Shown here: piece after piece, positions 1-11,634 of the stretch
How positions within the stretch are numbered: the stretch's first letter is position 1
How the letters are laid out: each line of letters begins with the position of its first letter
Source: Capitulum mitella
Taxonomy: Eukaryota; Arthropoda; Thecostraca; Pollicipedomorpha; Pollicipedidae
Direction of reading: 5' to 3'
NCBI GenBank assembly: GCA_030062745.1
Contig: CP099850.1
Location: 6,510,001 to 6,574,000 of the forward strand
Length of the DNA: 64,000 nt
The notes under the pieces: generated by a model
Seen by the model: only the letters and a program-made list of their open reading frames with translations
Databases searched by the model: none
What the model was told of the DNA's origin: nothing
Made by a program: the position numbers and the translations under genes

Positions 1-346
1 CCTGGGCCCATTAGCGCGAGCTGTCAGGCTTACGGTAGCAAGAAGGGGAGTGGGAGTTCCTCCACAGTTGGGGAGGGGGCAAAGAAGCATTTTGGGTCAA
101 TTCTTTCCAGTAAACGCCCATAGGTTAATGCAAAGGCTCAAAAAAGTTGGGGGCCGCGGTCCCTCTGTCCCCCACCCCCCCCCGCCACCATTTCCCGCGC
201 CCTTGATAGCAAGGCATTAACCAGAGATGGCCATACCATTCAGCACATAACAACCAAGCTGGCCCCGACGAGCAGTCAAGTCATCTTTCGCCTCTTCACC
301 GGGGAACGCCTCTGCTCACGACATGGGTGGAGGGGGCTACGAAAAC
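1..346. other. Unassigned sequence at window edge
   Basis: No gene or repeat recognised. It holds a C-run near position 175 and short G-runs. No open frame here looks like protein. Confidence 0.4.
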
Positions 347-757
347 TTAACATGCGCAGTGGAAGGAGGTTTCGTGCTAACGCGAACTGGAAGGGGAACG
401 CGAACGCGGACTGAAACATATTGACCCTGGCTGTGGTCTTGGTACATCCATCACTTACGCCCGAATGACATTGCCTGATCGTGTTCAAATGGTAGTCTTA
501 AGTAGAACGCCAGTTCTTTCACAAAGTTCCCATTTGTCAGCGACAGCCGTCGGTTTCGTCATGCTTGCCTGACTTCAAATGCTCGAAACTTCAAAAATTT
601 CCAGACGATTTTCGATTTTTCTGCCTCATTCGACGAGTTATTCAACTGCCATAAATGCCGCAAAGTAGCATCAACCAGCTCCGATCGGTTCTCGAGATAT
701 TCAAGAAAAACATGGGGGGGGGCACAAAAAGACTCCCCCTTCCAGTGCGCGTGTTGA
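347..757 (+). mobile_element. Family A TTAA element, internally deleted copy (A1)
   Basis: The left end begins TTAACATGCGCAGTGG and has a second nested copy of the same end motif (GCGAACTGGAAGGGG) about 35 bases inside, as in the full-length copy at 11635. The sequence then jumps straight to the right-hand part of the family (the stretch that matches 12476..12801). The right end reads CCCCTTCCAGTGCGCGTG followed by TTGA, a one-base variant of TTAA. Compared with A3 about 750 internal bases, including the tandem array, are missing. There is no coding capacity. Confidence 0.6.
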
Positions 758-796
758 GCTGAAAATTGTTTCCCTATATTAGTCACAGTTGCCCTA

Positions 797-1231
797 ATGG
801 TTTTGCTGGTTGTTGTTGAGTTTGTTTTAATAATGCGGTTGTTCGGCTTTGACAGCCCAACTCTAGACTTTGTACAGTCTGCGAGTCTCTCTGCGATGCT
901 CAGGACAGCATGTGAAGGCGCTGGCATCGCGGGCAAAAGGAGCAACCACTCGGCGCGAAAAAGTTGTGTCAAAAGAACACTTGGCACCAGCTGCCCTAGA
1001 GAGTATGTTGCCCAGCTCTTTGGCTACAAGTCTTTGACCTGCCTAGAAAATTACGCAGCAGCTGACATGAGCGAACAGGAGGTACTCTGTACGAGCGTGG
1101 TGACTGGGGTCCGCTTCAGTGGGACCACAAGCGGCGGAACAGCATTGACGTCGACAGCGGTGGCTGCATCTGGAGCAACTCTGTTGTTCACTATAACCAA
1201 CGGTCAGAACGTGAATATGTCGAGCTATTAG
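797..1231 (+). pseudogene. Crypton-type tyrosine recombinase, C-terminal fragment
   Basis: The 144-codon frame contains the tail of a tyrosine recombinase catalytic domain of the Crypton/DUF3504 kind. NHSARK supplies the H-x-x-R pair, and about 25 residues on come GYKSLTCLENY and the final Tyr expected to be the nucleophile. The usual His of the GHKS motif is Tyr here. After the domain is a Ser/Thr/Gly-rich tail ending in hydrophobic beta-like residues, as Crypton-derived proteins often have. The first ~45 residues show no family features, and the first catalytic Arg with the N-terminal DNA-binding part is absent, so this is a 5'-truncated remnant. A family A element ends 40 bases upstream. 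Family assignment is from motif recognition only. Confidence 0.55.
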
Positions 1232-3341
1232 GCTCAGAGATGCAGGAAATTATTGTAGTTTGCTTGCGAAAGTTCGTCTAAGTATTTTGTTGGCATTTTG
1301 TTTGTTACACTAGTTACACTTGGCCGTTGGTTTGCGAGGTCGCTAAACTAAGTGAACGAAGCGCTTCGTGTCAGTAAAGTGGCGGAGGTACCCGTGACCC
1401 ATGGATCACGGATGCCTCTTTTTTGGAAGATGCGTGAAAAAATAACCCTGTAAAATGTGAATGCTTCGCGGGCCGAAAGCTTTGACGAGTTAACTTAACA
1501 TTGGATCTTAAGGGGCCAAAAAACCTTTTAACGCACGCTCGCGCTAATGTTAAGAACCTACTTCTACGACATATGGCAATTCATAAAACTGAATGTTCTC
1601 TCCGACTACGGCAAAAAGCATGTGAGAAGAAAAAGGATCATTGCAACGCACCTGGTCGATTTGTCTCACGTCGGATCTACAATTTATGACGTCATATGAA
1701 AAGAAATTGTTTCGACGCCCGCACGTGTTCCTTTGACTCTTATGTCGTCGTTGTAAAAGACTGGATGCTTGTTCACCGTGCTCGGAGATGCCTTGTAGTG
1801 ATGAGCACCACTCAGTGAAAGTGCTTTGATCACCGATGAAGTCAAATCCTGCAGTCAGATAGCTGTCTCGCGCACTGGTCGTCGATAGTTATGCCTCTGT
1901 TCATCCCTTTATTAAGCGAGAAACGACTGATCATTGACACATTAAACATTTCTTAGCCGATGCATAGCAAACTGAAACGCTAACCAAAGACAACACGAAA
2001 CAATGAACAAAGAAACCGGTGGTGACGTCCATAGTCGCGAAATAGAAGCGCCAGGGTTATTGTCTTTGAGATAGGTGAGTATAGTAGCTGGACGGTTCTG
2101 AGATGAAACTATTATCGGCGTCAAACCCTGTCTTCCCTGTCGTAATGTAATGTTATCATATGCATTGCAAACTGCGTAATATTGTGGGATTATTTCCATA
2201 AATATGGCTGAACATTAATGGAACTTCGCAGTTGGCTATTTCAGATTGAGCGCTGATTTCCGAGAATGCTTTGGCCAAAATCGGACAACAAATAGGGATA
2301 CTCTCCGGAGATGCTCAGTGTTAAAACATTCATGGTGACTCAATATTCCCAGTAGAAACTAAGGAGGTATGACGTTATGCATTCTGCACCAGGTTGCTCC
2401 CACTGTCGTAGACAGCCTAACTGCGCGTGCCGCGTTTCTTCTGGCGGAGGAATACCCAGTTTGCATAAGGCCAAGCATAAAGATAGTTTTAATACTAATA
2501 CCAGAGGGATTCGCACTTAACTTCTGATAAATTCCGCGACACGTATTTCTGTAGTTCCGACCGATGGTGTCCGGGAGGTACTCGATTACCATGTCTTTTC
2601 CTTTTTGATGTGCCTACGCCTGCCTTAACCAATCGGACCGGTCGCATCGTATCAGGCCGGCCGTTAGCATAGCGAGCGGTACGACATGATCGCAGACCTC
2701 AAAGCGTCGAACCAGGCATCCCCGGTAGACTGAGTTAGAGGCACTGGCTCTGGAAAGTACCTTAAGTTTCTGTCCGACTTCGCTTAAGCCTTTTCCAAAA
2801 ACTGGGGCCAAAGCTGGAACGGCCTCATGTGAAGTTTCATCAGGCAAGCCACTATTGCTGAGATTAACTGAACAAATTAAGAAGCGCAGGGTCTGATGCC
2901 AAGGGGGTCACCTACGTGACGCAGAGCGGCTATATGCGTACAACAAAAGCCGATTATGGTTAAGTGTCCATGCACGCGACACTTAATCATGGCGTAACCT
3001 ATGCTAATGATGTCCACAACGTAAGAACGTAAGCTGTTGACATAGTTCGTAACACGGATTGACACAGTAAACCAATGTTATGGGAACGGCCCCAAAACGC
3101 AAATCATTTGAACGTATTGGGCAGATTAAAAAGCCATTCTGGCGTTTGTTCATAGGTTCAAGGACATTTCAGCTGCAATGTGGCATGTAAAGAAGCGCAA
3201 AACACTGAAGCTTCGTGAAAAAGGTAACATTTTTTGTAACATTTGCCGCATTTTTCACGCACGTGTGCTTAAAAAGTTACTAGCTGGTTTGAACGCTCAA
3301 AAGATTTGGAACGACGCAGCCCCATTCATCTCCCACAGCAG
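1232..3341. other. Intergenic, no gene recognised
   Basis: About 2.1 kb of mixed-composition sequence. Open frames up to 86 codons exist on both strands, but none shows a known motif, and several start only at non-ATG codons. The part nearest 3341 would be the 3' flank of the minus-strand gene that ends at 3342; I found no convincing poly(A) signal in it. Confidence 0.4.
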
Positions 3342-4679
3342 CTACTCAGCGCCAGCGTCGGCGGGAGGTCCGTCGTCAGCACCGTCTCCAGCAGCGCCGT
3401 CCGCAGGCGGAGACGCCTCGTCACCAGCTGTCGCCTGAGGCGTCTCCGGCCGCGTGCCGCCGATGGGCGGGGTGGGCGCCTCTTCAGGCAGGCCGACCAG
3501 GCCGTCCGCGACCGCCTCCGCCAGGCTGAGCGAGTCCGCCTGAGGGGTCGCGCCGACCCCGTCGCCGTCCGGCACGCTGGAGCCACCTTGCTCCGCTGGA
3601 GGGTCGCCGGCCGCGGGAGAGTCGCTGTCAGGCAGCTTCGTCCTCAGGGGCTCCTCCGGCAACTCCACCAAAGAAACGGAACCTGCGCACAGTGTCGTAG
3701 ACTTAAATGAGGATATCAGCGTTAAAAATTGCATTACGATGCCCATCCACTTTATCCACATATCGCTCTCCAGCATCGGCATTTCACCGCCATGTTTAAA
3801 CATGCGCACTGGAAGGGGATGTGCCCTTTTTGTGCCCCGACCTGTTTTTCTTGAAAATTTCCAGAACGGATCGCAGCTGGTTGCTGCTACTTTTTGACAT
3901 TTATGGAAATTGAATATCTCGCCAACTGACGCAGAAAAATCGAAAATCGGCCCGAAATTTTTGAGGTTTTAAGCATTTGAAGTGGAACAAACATAACGAA
4001 AATAACGGTTGTTCCTCACAAATCGGAACTTTTTGAAAGGACTGGCGTTCTACCTAAGATTACCGTTTGAACACAATCAGGCGACATCATTTGGGCACAA
4101 GTGATGGATGTACAAGACCAAAGCCAAGGTTAGTAATGTTCAAGGTCGTCAAAGGCCAAGGTCAACCAGGCTGTGACCTGATCCAGATGTGCGTTGCAAC
4201 ATGTCGGTTTGTATGAAATATGCATTCATAGACCCTAATAAAAACTCATGTGCGCACACTTATACGCTTACATATACTAAGGTCAGTGAAGGGCAAGATC
4301 ATCGAGGGCCAAGGTCAAATATGTTGTGACCTGGTCCAGATTTGCTTTGCGACATGTCGATTTGTATGAAATATGCCTTCAAGGACCCTGATAAAAACAC
4401 GTTTGCGCATATTGATATTCATACGTATATCAGGATCATTTCAGGTCAAGGTCATCAAACGTCGAGGGTAAATATTCCGTGACCTGGTTCAGATTTGCTT
4501 TGCAATATGTCAGTTTGAATGTAAATAATGAATTGATATGAATGCATATTTATGTGTATGAATATGACATGCATTCAAAAACTGAATGAAAGAAAAGCTG
4601 GCACATTGATAATATATGTATATGCATATATACATGATTATACGCCTGGCACATTGATATTTATAAATATATACATATA

Positions 4680-4743
<64 letters not shown>

Positions 4744-7128
4744 GTTTCAACGTTTTACCGCGCTCAAAACGTATAATAAGGTTCATCACAACGAAACAAC
4801 TTTAGCGAAGAGAGTTAACGTAAAACTTACTTTGGGCAAACAACTTCACCCAAGATCAGTGATCTCGCTTACGTCTTTTGACCTTGCGGAGATTAGCAAA
4901 CGTTAGAAGTGATCAAATGTACCGATTTAGCTACCTTTACTGAAAATACGCCAAAAGATGCACGTAGCGCCTTTATTTACACTCAAGCTGTCCCGTGTTG
5001 CTCGAAATCTGATCTGCAAAAGATGAAAAAATGGCGCCATAGGTCAATGACCTGGCATGACCTTGACCCGAAATCCTCTGTCAAGACGTCAAATGAATGG
5101 AAATTGTCGTATTCTACGTTTTAACGCCCAAACAAACATCCTTTTCCCGTTCCTTTCGAAAAGTCATACGTAATGGCCTGTGCGGGCCGAGAAAGTGTTC
5201 AAAGTTGACCTTTTTCACTTTATTTGACTTTGAGGATATTGACCTAGGGTCATGCAATTTCCGCACAATGTAAACCGTTAAGGCCCCACTCTATCCATAA
5301 AATGTCATGTCTCTAGCTCTTCCGTTTCGGAGATCGGAGGGGCACTTCTGTGTTCCCCTTCCAGTGCGCTTTAGTACAAAACCCTCTTCCACTGCGAGTG
5401 TTAAACATTACTGGGCCGCCTTGAATCGCTAAATGGTCAGTTGAACTCCTTAACACAGGTCGACGAACACTTCTGTCTGTAACTGCGCCACGGATAACCA
5501 AGACAAGCAACATATCAGCCACGTTCGTCCCAACAAAGCCCATCAAAGCCGCGTCCGTCCAGCTGGCGGCAAAGCTCCTTAGTCGTTCCAGCAGGACCCC
5601 GGCAGGTGAAATAATAGCCTTGGGCGGAATGATGCCACTCTTTACCGAACTTCCAGCGATTATCGTGCCATTTCGCTTAACGAAGACGATCACGATTTTG
5701 CATGCATACACGCAAGCATTCGGTACGGAAGTCTGAGTCAAGGTCGCTTTCAGCAGCCTGCTAGACATGAAAACGGCACGTTTGCGCGACCATTCCACCG
5801 CAGCTTTCTTGGCGGCGGCCGGTGCAAAAGTACCCTTAGGGTTTTGTCTTTTTTTTTAGATGTGGTCGTCAGTCATGGCTGAAAATTTCCGAAAATTATA
5901 ATGGTCAGAGTGGGTTATCATACCGTTTCTATCTGCTTACAGCCATGGGCCTAATGTCAAAATTTTTGAAAAGTATGGAGGATCTAAACATTCTCCCCTA
6001 GATATTCACACAGACATCCTGCCATATCGTGAAAAACAAGCACAAGTGCTACGTGCATGAGGCAGAACAATGAAAATAAACATCGTTTGGCACCTCGCTT
6101 TAAAACATATTGATAGGAATGGAAAAATGACCATCAGGCTTGCATTTTGTAATCGCAGTTTACGGAGCGGAGAATCACGTATGACAGTATAACGGGGACG
6201 TCCATCTGTTTACCGACAGTCCAAGTCTGCGAAGGATCTGTTGGCGCAGAGGTGCATTCACAGTGCAAACATGTATGAGGCTATGCTGCGACTGAAATAT
6301 TTAGCAGACATCAAGCCTTCTCATCATGACAAGGCACCATGTTTACTGACGTCAAGATTTTGCGTTTGCTATACCTTCTGCATCAACCCTGCTGGAGAAG
6401 CCTATGCAAGAGTGGAACAAACCAGGATTTCAGGGCAACTCGCGTGGTCGTCTATCCCATTTATCAGAATCTTGATTGTAAGGTACCTGTCTGCATCGCC
6501 AGAGTAAAGCTTCTCATCGATTATCAGTATGAACCACCAGTTATTACAAATTAACCACCGGGAGTCGTTCTCGGTACCCTGCATGGCAGATGCGCGCAGG
6601 CAATCAATGTCAATGAATGTTGTGCTGCGAGTCACCCGTAACATTTCGCGTTCCACGGGCTAAAACATCGTGGTACCACGACGTTCAATCGGACTACTGG
6701 AAGGACGAGCAGAAAGTTCACGGTTCGACGTGTCGATGTCATGCGACTGTAGCTTTCACGAAGCGTCACGGTAACGATCAAGCTCATTTACGGAAACCAG
6801 GGCGGCTTCTTGTTCATTATTGAAGGAGGGCACCCACCGTGTTGCAACAGACCTTCCCCCGCCGCATCAAAGGGCAGACATTCTCGGGCATTGTGGAAAT
6901 GAAATTGCTGCGTTGCTGGAGACACTTCAAACGCCTACTAAGAACCTCACAAAACGACTCTAAACGCGCGAAATTGTATCACGTGATCTCACCTGAGTCT
7001 TCGATCGCGGAGCCGACGATCGTCACGTGACCGTTAGTGTCTTCTGATGGTACGGGTGACCCGGCCGGTGACCCCTGCACCTCGGGCTGCACCACGCCGC
7101 CCTGAGGGCTGCTGGCGCAGACGCCCAT
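3342..7128 (-). CDS. Two-exon gene for a small acidic Pro/Ala-rich, probably N-myristoylated protein
   Basis: Exon 1 is 7128..6993 and exon 2 is 3682..3342, joined by a 3.3-kb intron with donor CAG/GTGAGA and acceptor TGCGCAG/GTTCCG. Both junctions are phase 1 and restore a frame of exactly 159 codons (158 aa plus TAG). The ATG sits in a good context (GGCATGGG). The product starts MGVCASSP: Gly2 with Ser6 fits the N-myristoylation rule, and Cys4 could be palmitoylated, suggesting a membrane-tethered cytoplasmic protein. The rest is low-complexity, rich in Pro, Ala, Asp, Glu and Gly, with few aromatics and no recognised domain, so probably disordered. Both exons are GC-rich islands in AT-richer surroundings. 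The intron houses the A2 transposon. No homologue is recognised; a further exon after 3342 is possible. Confidence 0.5.
4190..4530 (-). repeat. 153-bp tandem repeats inside A2
   Basis: The anchor ATGTC(G/A) followed by TTTGTATGAAATATG occurs at 4201, 4354 and (diverged) 4507, giving an exact 153-base spacing. Each unit carries a Thr/Ala-free, non-coding sequence with TGACCT/AGGTCA motifs. The array passes into AT-rich sequence at 4530. Confidence 0.75.
4684..4740. repeat. (TA)n microsatellite
   Basis: An almost pure TA dinucleotide run inside A2. Confidence 0.95.
5405..6992. other. Remainder of the intron of the 3342..7128 gene
   Basis: No gene or repeat family recognised with confidence. 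A minus-strand frame runs through 5405..5798 into A2 but has no recognisable domain. Confidence 0.35.
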
Positions 7129-7340
7129 GCCGCCGGCCCCCTGCCCCCACACTGGCGGCAACTGTTCGAGTCGAATCGATAGGGGGACCAGGACTCTGCG
7201 CCGGGGGTGGGGGTGGGAGCGCGCGCGGCCGACGCCGTACCGCCCTCGTGATCAGCCTGTTCTGGCGCGTTCGATGGTGATTGGCCTTCCTCGCTGCTCG
7301 GATCGCGTTCCCGTGTATGGCACCGGCAGCGAATGGAAGA
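7129..7340 (-). promoter_or_regulatory. GC-rich, CpG-rich segment upstream of the 7128 start codon
   Basis: The 200 bases upstream of the minus-strand ATG at 7128 are GC-rich with many CpG dinucleotides, unlike the AT-rich sequence beyond 7600. This is where the 5' UTR and promoter would lie. No TATA box or named operator is seen, so the call rests on composition and position. Confidence 0.3.
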
Positions 7341-7813
7341 TTCCCGGCACGAAATGCACCGATGGAGCTCGTAAAAACGCGCTCTTGTGCAAACATTGGT
7401 CCACGCGAGGCATCGTGAAAACAAATACAATCATGCTTGTTCCTTTAGGAAGTGGAGAGCGATTTCTTGTGGTCTACTTTCGCTTCCATTCTCAAATTTT
7501 ACGCAGCAAGCTCTGCAATTTTTGGACAGGTCGCCGTAGAAGTCAATTATTACATAAAGTGACGCAACGTTTTCTAATAGCCTTAGACAGGCTATCTTAA
7601 TATATACCCATCAATGCCCCCAGATTCTCCGAAACTTTAGGGGGTTCAGAACAATTATGAAGCATGTCCTTACAGTCAACGCTATAATCGCAATGAAAAC
7701 CTGATAAAACGATTACATTTCTAAAAAGAGTGAGACGTAATGGTAAATAAATGAAATAGCTTTTTAAATGTTTAAATCGCACGGGATATGCAGTGGCATA
7801 GCCCTGGCATACA

Positions 7814-9120
7814 TCAACCCTCGCCCGGCGGGGCCATTTTTGCACCTTCGCCCGGCGGGAGGGTCCTAAAGCGTCCTCCGCCCAACTAACTTTTGAGCAA
7901 AGAAAGACAGAGCAACACGGCAAAAACCAGTATTGTTTTTAACTAAATACCAATATTTACATGAAATATAATTGGTCATGTATTATATTAAATAATATAA
8001 AATAACTGAAATAAAAAAAAACGTAAGCAGCTCAACGACACCCGAATTTTGGGTTTCAGGTTAACAGGTGACCTCCCAGGTCACGGTAATGACCTCAGAG
8101 CGGCCATGTCAGGATATGTCGAAGTTTTCTTAGCAATATAGTTTCCAAACTTATAAATTTCGTAAGCATCAAGGTGTTAGCAATTGTCTTAACTATCGGA
8201 AAATGCATAGATTTTTGGGTCTAGGCCAATGAGTTACCTCCCACGTTAGAAAATGTCATCATAGCTGAAATTCACAATGGGAGAAATGATAGTCACACCA
8301 CACTTTTGTCGGATCACAGGTCAAAGGAGCGACGACACGCGTACCAAACTTGGTGCACTGGTTCCCATCGAACTGGGAGGAGGTCGCCTATTCGGGGTCA
8401 ACCGCTACCTTAGTTCCAAGGTCACCACCGGGGGCACCATGTCATTTTACTGAAATCGCTCTTTATCAAAGATCACTTGAGCTAGAGCAGCCAGCTTCGG
8501 TTTGCAGGTAGGCGGGTGCACGGTTTGTCCTAGCATATCATTGTTGTGGCCTCAAGGTTACCGCTAGGGGCGCAATCGAATTTCGAGTTCCCGAATTTCT
8601 CTAGACCAGCGTGACCTTGACCTGCAAATTGGTTTTACATTACCTTAAACGATGTTCGTCAAAATAATGTTGACGTGGTGGATTGTACTAAAGCATTCTT
8701 GCAAGTGTAGGTATCACCTACAACACAAAACTACAGTGGCGTTTGATGTCAATGTTGGATCTCCACGTTTAACCTAGTTCGAATTCTGATGACTGATCCT
8801 TCCTCTACATTAAAATCGGGTCATTGACACCATTATCCGTACAAGAGACATGTAACACAAAATTGCAATACCCAAATTCCAACAAATGAAATGTATTGTT
8901 CTGTATGTAACAAATTTGGTTAAAACAAGACTGAAAAGGCCTTGACAAAAAAGGCAAAGGGTCACGACCTATCACACGAAATTCTGATTTTATGTCAATG
9001 TGTGTAAATGTTGAAAACTCAGCTACAAAAAAATCAGCTCTCTGTCCCCGATCACTAAAAAGTTATTCAAGAAAAACTGCAGGGAGATCCTAAAACGACC
9101 CCCCGCCAGGCAAGGGTTAA
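7814..9120. mobile_element. Family D TTAA element
   Basis: The right end is AGGGTTAA at 9113..9120. Read inwards it gives TTAACCCTTGCCTGGCGGG. The left end at 7814 reads TCAACCCTCGCCCGGCGGG, so 16 of 19 positions match as a terminal inverted repeat, with one change in the left TTAA. A G-run and a C-run occur inside the ends. The 1.3-kb body is AT-rich, non-coding, and holds many AGGTCA/TGACCT words, like families B and C. Only one copy is in the window, so boundaries rest on the inverted repeat alone. Confidence 0.5.
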
Positions 9121-9411
9121 ACGATCACCAAACACGCGTATATTTCCAAGTACATGAGGTACTTAGAAATATACGTTCTTTTACGTTACGGAAATATACG
9201 CCCTTTCTTAAATATACGTTATCAGATGTTCTACGTACACCACGAGGAACGTAGCTAAGGGGGCTATGGGAACCATGACTCCTCCTCCGAGCCAAGCGGT
9301 CTGCACAACATTTTGCCAAAGCAAACACATATTTTTCCTCTACGTTAAATATGAGGTTAATTGCACTAAAATGCTGCTTTTCCTACAAATTCCGTCATTG
9401 TCAGTGACATA

Positions 9412-9457
<46 letters not shown>

Positions 9458-10784
9458 CATTAGCCGCCTAGTCATTGAAATCTCGATAATGTCTTGAACT
9501 GGTTCGACTGAGTTGTTCTTGTAAGTTCCGATGTCTCAGTTTGTATGCAACAAAACAGCCAGAGGACCTCAGCCGCAGAGCAGGATTAATCATCCCCTAC
9601 AACCGATTGTAATTTTTTCTACGCACTGGTGGCATTTCGTTTCTCATTCGTCAATATTTTTCTCAGTCTCTTGATCCGTTTTTAAAATCCTTGGCCAAAC
9701 GCGTTGCTGGCGTCACGAAGTCGTTTCTCACCCAACTCGGAACGAGATCACAATGACTGGCAGGTACCCGGGTCGTCCAAGCACCGGCGGCGTCCTGCTG
9801 CGCACTAGAGAGGTCAGTTAGAGGTCCACTGTTCCACCAAGATGACTGAAATACGCCGAAAGCACGGTTCTGAGCACTTTGCCGTTGGGTTCAGTGGCAC
9901 GCCCAGGAACCGACTGCCGGTGTTCGCCCCGTGAGAGCCTTCTCGGAAATCGTCCGCTTCACTGCCACCGCAGGCATGCTAAAACACGCAGCGGCTCCAC
10001 ACCGTACTGACGCACTGACGTCATTGATCATATGACCGCACTGACGAGGTAGTTCAGATCCGATCGCCGATAGGGTGACTGGCTGTCGTCAGCGCCCGCC
10101 ACGGTTTCATGTGCTGCGACTCCTGCTGTTCTGCGGACACGCAAACACGTTCTCCGCATTTATTCCTCGCGCTCAGGCAAGAAGCCGAGGGGAGGGGCCA
10201 TGGGAGCCATGCCTCCGACCCCCCGACCCAAGCGGCCTCATTAGATATTTGGCGATTTCAGAGGAATACGGAATAGTGATCATGTATATAATGCAAAAGC
10301 AAACATTAGCTCTTTCCTGTGGATGAAATATGAGGTCACTTACTCATTAAAAATTACTCGTTTCGTATAAATATTGTCATGTGCCAATATCATATGACAA
10401 AATTTTACATTTGTTCCCCCACGAGGAAAATCCTGGCTACGTGCCCGCTCGTGCTTGCCTGTCTCGTCGGCAAAAGCGTATCCAGGATTTCCATAAACGG
10501 GGGGGGGGGGTTAAGGTCATAAAAGCTCACTCGTACCATATCACTCATACCATTTTGTTGCAAACACGAGAAAATTAACCGTACCAAATCGCGCACCTGG
10601 AGATTTTGAAAATACACATGTACTCCTTTTTAACTTCGGATCATCTTTACCTCTGAAAGAAGTATTTAAGGATAAGAACAATTTTGGGAAGCCTCTGATT
10701 ATAAGGGGGTCGGCTGATTTATCTGACCCCTCTAGATACACTTTTGCTCGGCGGTGCGTCTCCGACTTCAGACCCCTATCCAGT
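9121..10784. other. Intergenic with a TA tract
   Basis: No gene recognised. A pure TA run lies at 9412..9454 and a G-run at about 10500. A copy of a low-level dispersed motif (assorted CCTCCTCCGAGCCAAGCGG-like words) occurs near 9280 and again near 10205. Confidence 0.4.
9412..9454. repeat. (TA)n microsatellite
   Basis: An uninterrupted TA dinucleotide run of about 40 bases. Confidence 0.95.
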
Positions 10785-11130
10785 CCCATTGCGGCAGTGC
10801 GTCTCTGACCCCTGACCTCTGCCCTGTCCCGTACATCCGGTGCGTCCCTGACCCCTATCCTTTGACCTCTGCCCTGTTCGGTCGGTGCGTCTCTGGCCCC
10901 TGCCCTCTGACCTCTGCCCCGTCCGGTCGCTGAGGTGCGTCGGGTCGACGACGGTCGGGCCGTTCGGCCGGCCGTTTAGCGGCGCCGTGGCCGCGGCCGC
11001 CTGGCACCGGCCGTCACTCGGGTCGTCTGCGCCGTGGCAGGACCGCCTGCCGCCCGTCCGAGGTCGCCCCGCGCGCCGCACGATTGATTTGCGGTGACGG
11101 TCTGGCCACTGCGGCCGCAGCCGCACCGCC
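10785..11130. repeat. GC-rich minisatellite and CpG island
   Basis: From 10790 to about 10935 a degenerate unit containing GGTGCGTC..TGACC..CTCTGCCC recurs at roughly 35-60-base intervals. It passes into a very CpG-rich stretch up to 11130. Frames are open on both strands because of composition, and no protein motif is recognised. It could be an unlinked promoter-type CpG island. Confidence 0.5.
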
Positions 11131-11634
11131 CACTTCGGCAGGCGGTGACGTCATCAGGAGATGACGGCTAGGAGCCGTTTGCAGTCACCTCGCCGCATCC
11201 CTGCGTAACCGACGAAGGTGTACGGTGCAATGTAAGCTGGACATTTTCTGGGGGTCTGGACCGCATGGTTCGCTTTGTGAGCAGATGTCTTTTTGCGTCA
11301 TGGACTAATAGTTCTAAAATGGCCCAGTGCAGGAGCAAAGGAGCGTCCAAAAAACGTGATGGTCCAGCGACATTTTTCACATAGCGCTAAGGTTGTCACG
11401 CGCTCGGGTGGCGGGTCAATTTGATTCCCTCGAGGTTTTTCTGAAATGGGTTTCTAATGGCAAATTTGGCACCGACGTACAAAACTGAACAGCAAATCAT
11501 TAAGTGTTCAACAATTGTCAAGGTCTTTCAAAATCATTACGCTAGAGTGGGTCAAAATTATGTCATGGCTGTCGGAGATTGCCATTTTCGGGGTAAACTG
11601 CAAACTGCTGCCACGAATAGATTTTTAACCTGCG

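Larger units (their letters stand above)
3796..5404 (-). mobile_element. Family A TTAA element, long copy (A2)
   Basis: It is bounded by TTAA at 3796..3799 and 5401..5404. The left end (TTAAACATGCGCACTGG) matches the right end of A3 in reverse complement; the right end (CCACTGCGAGTGTTAA) matches A3's left end. Inside each end are G-run/C-run pairs. At 1.6 kb it is the longest family A copy in the window, with three 153-bp internal repeats and a TA tract. It lies wholly in the intron of the 3342..7128 gene, in antisense to family A copies A1, A3 and A5. It is non-coding and therefore non-autonomous. Confidence 0.65.

Noticed and set aside
5405..5798. A ~130-codon minus-strand frame next to A2
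   Set aside because: No recognised domain, first codon is GTG, and no splice sites or conservation to support it; it continues by chance into the transposon end.
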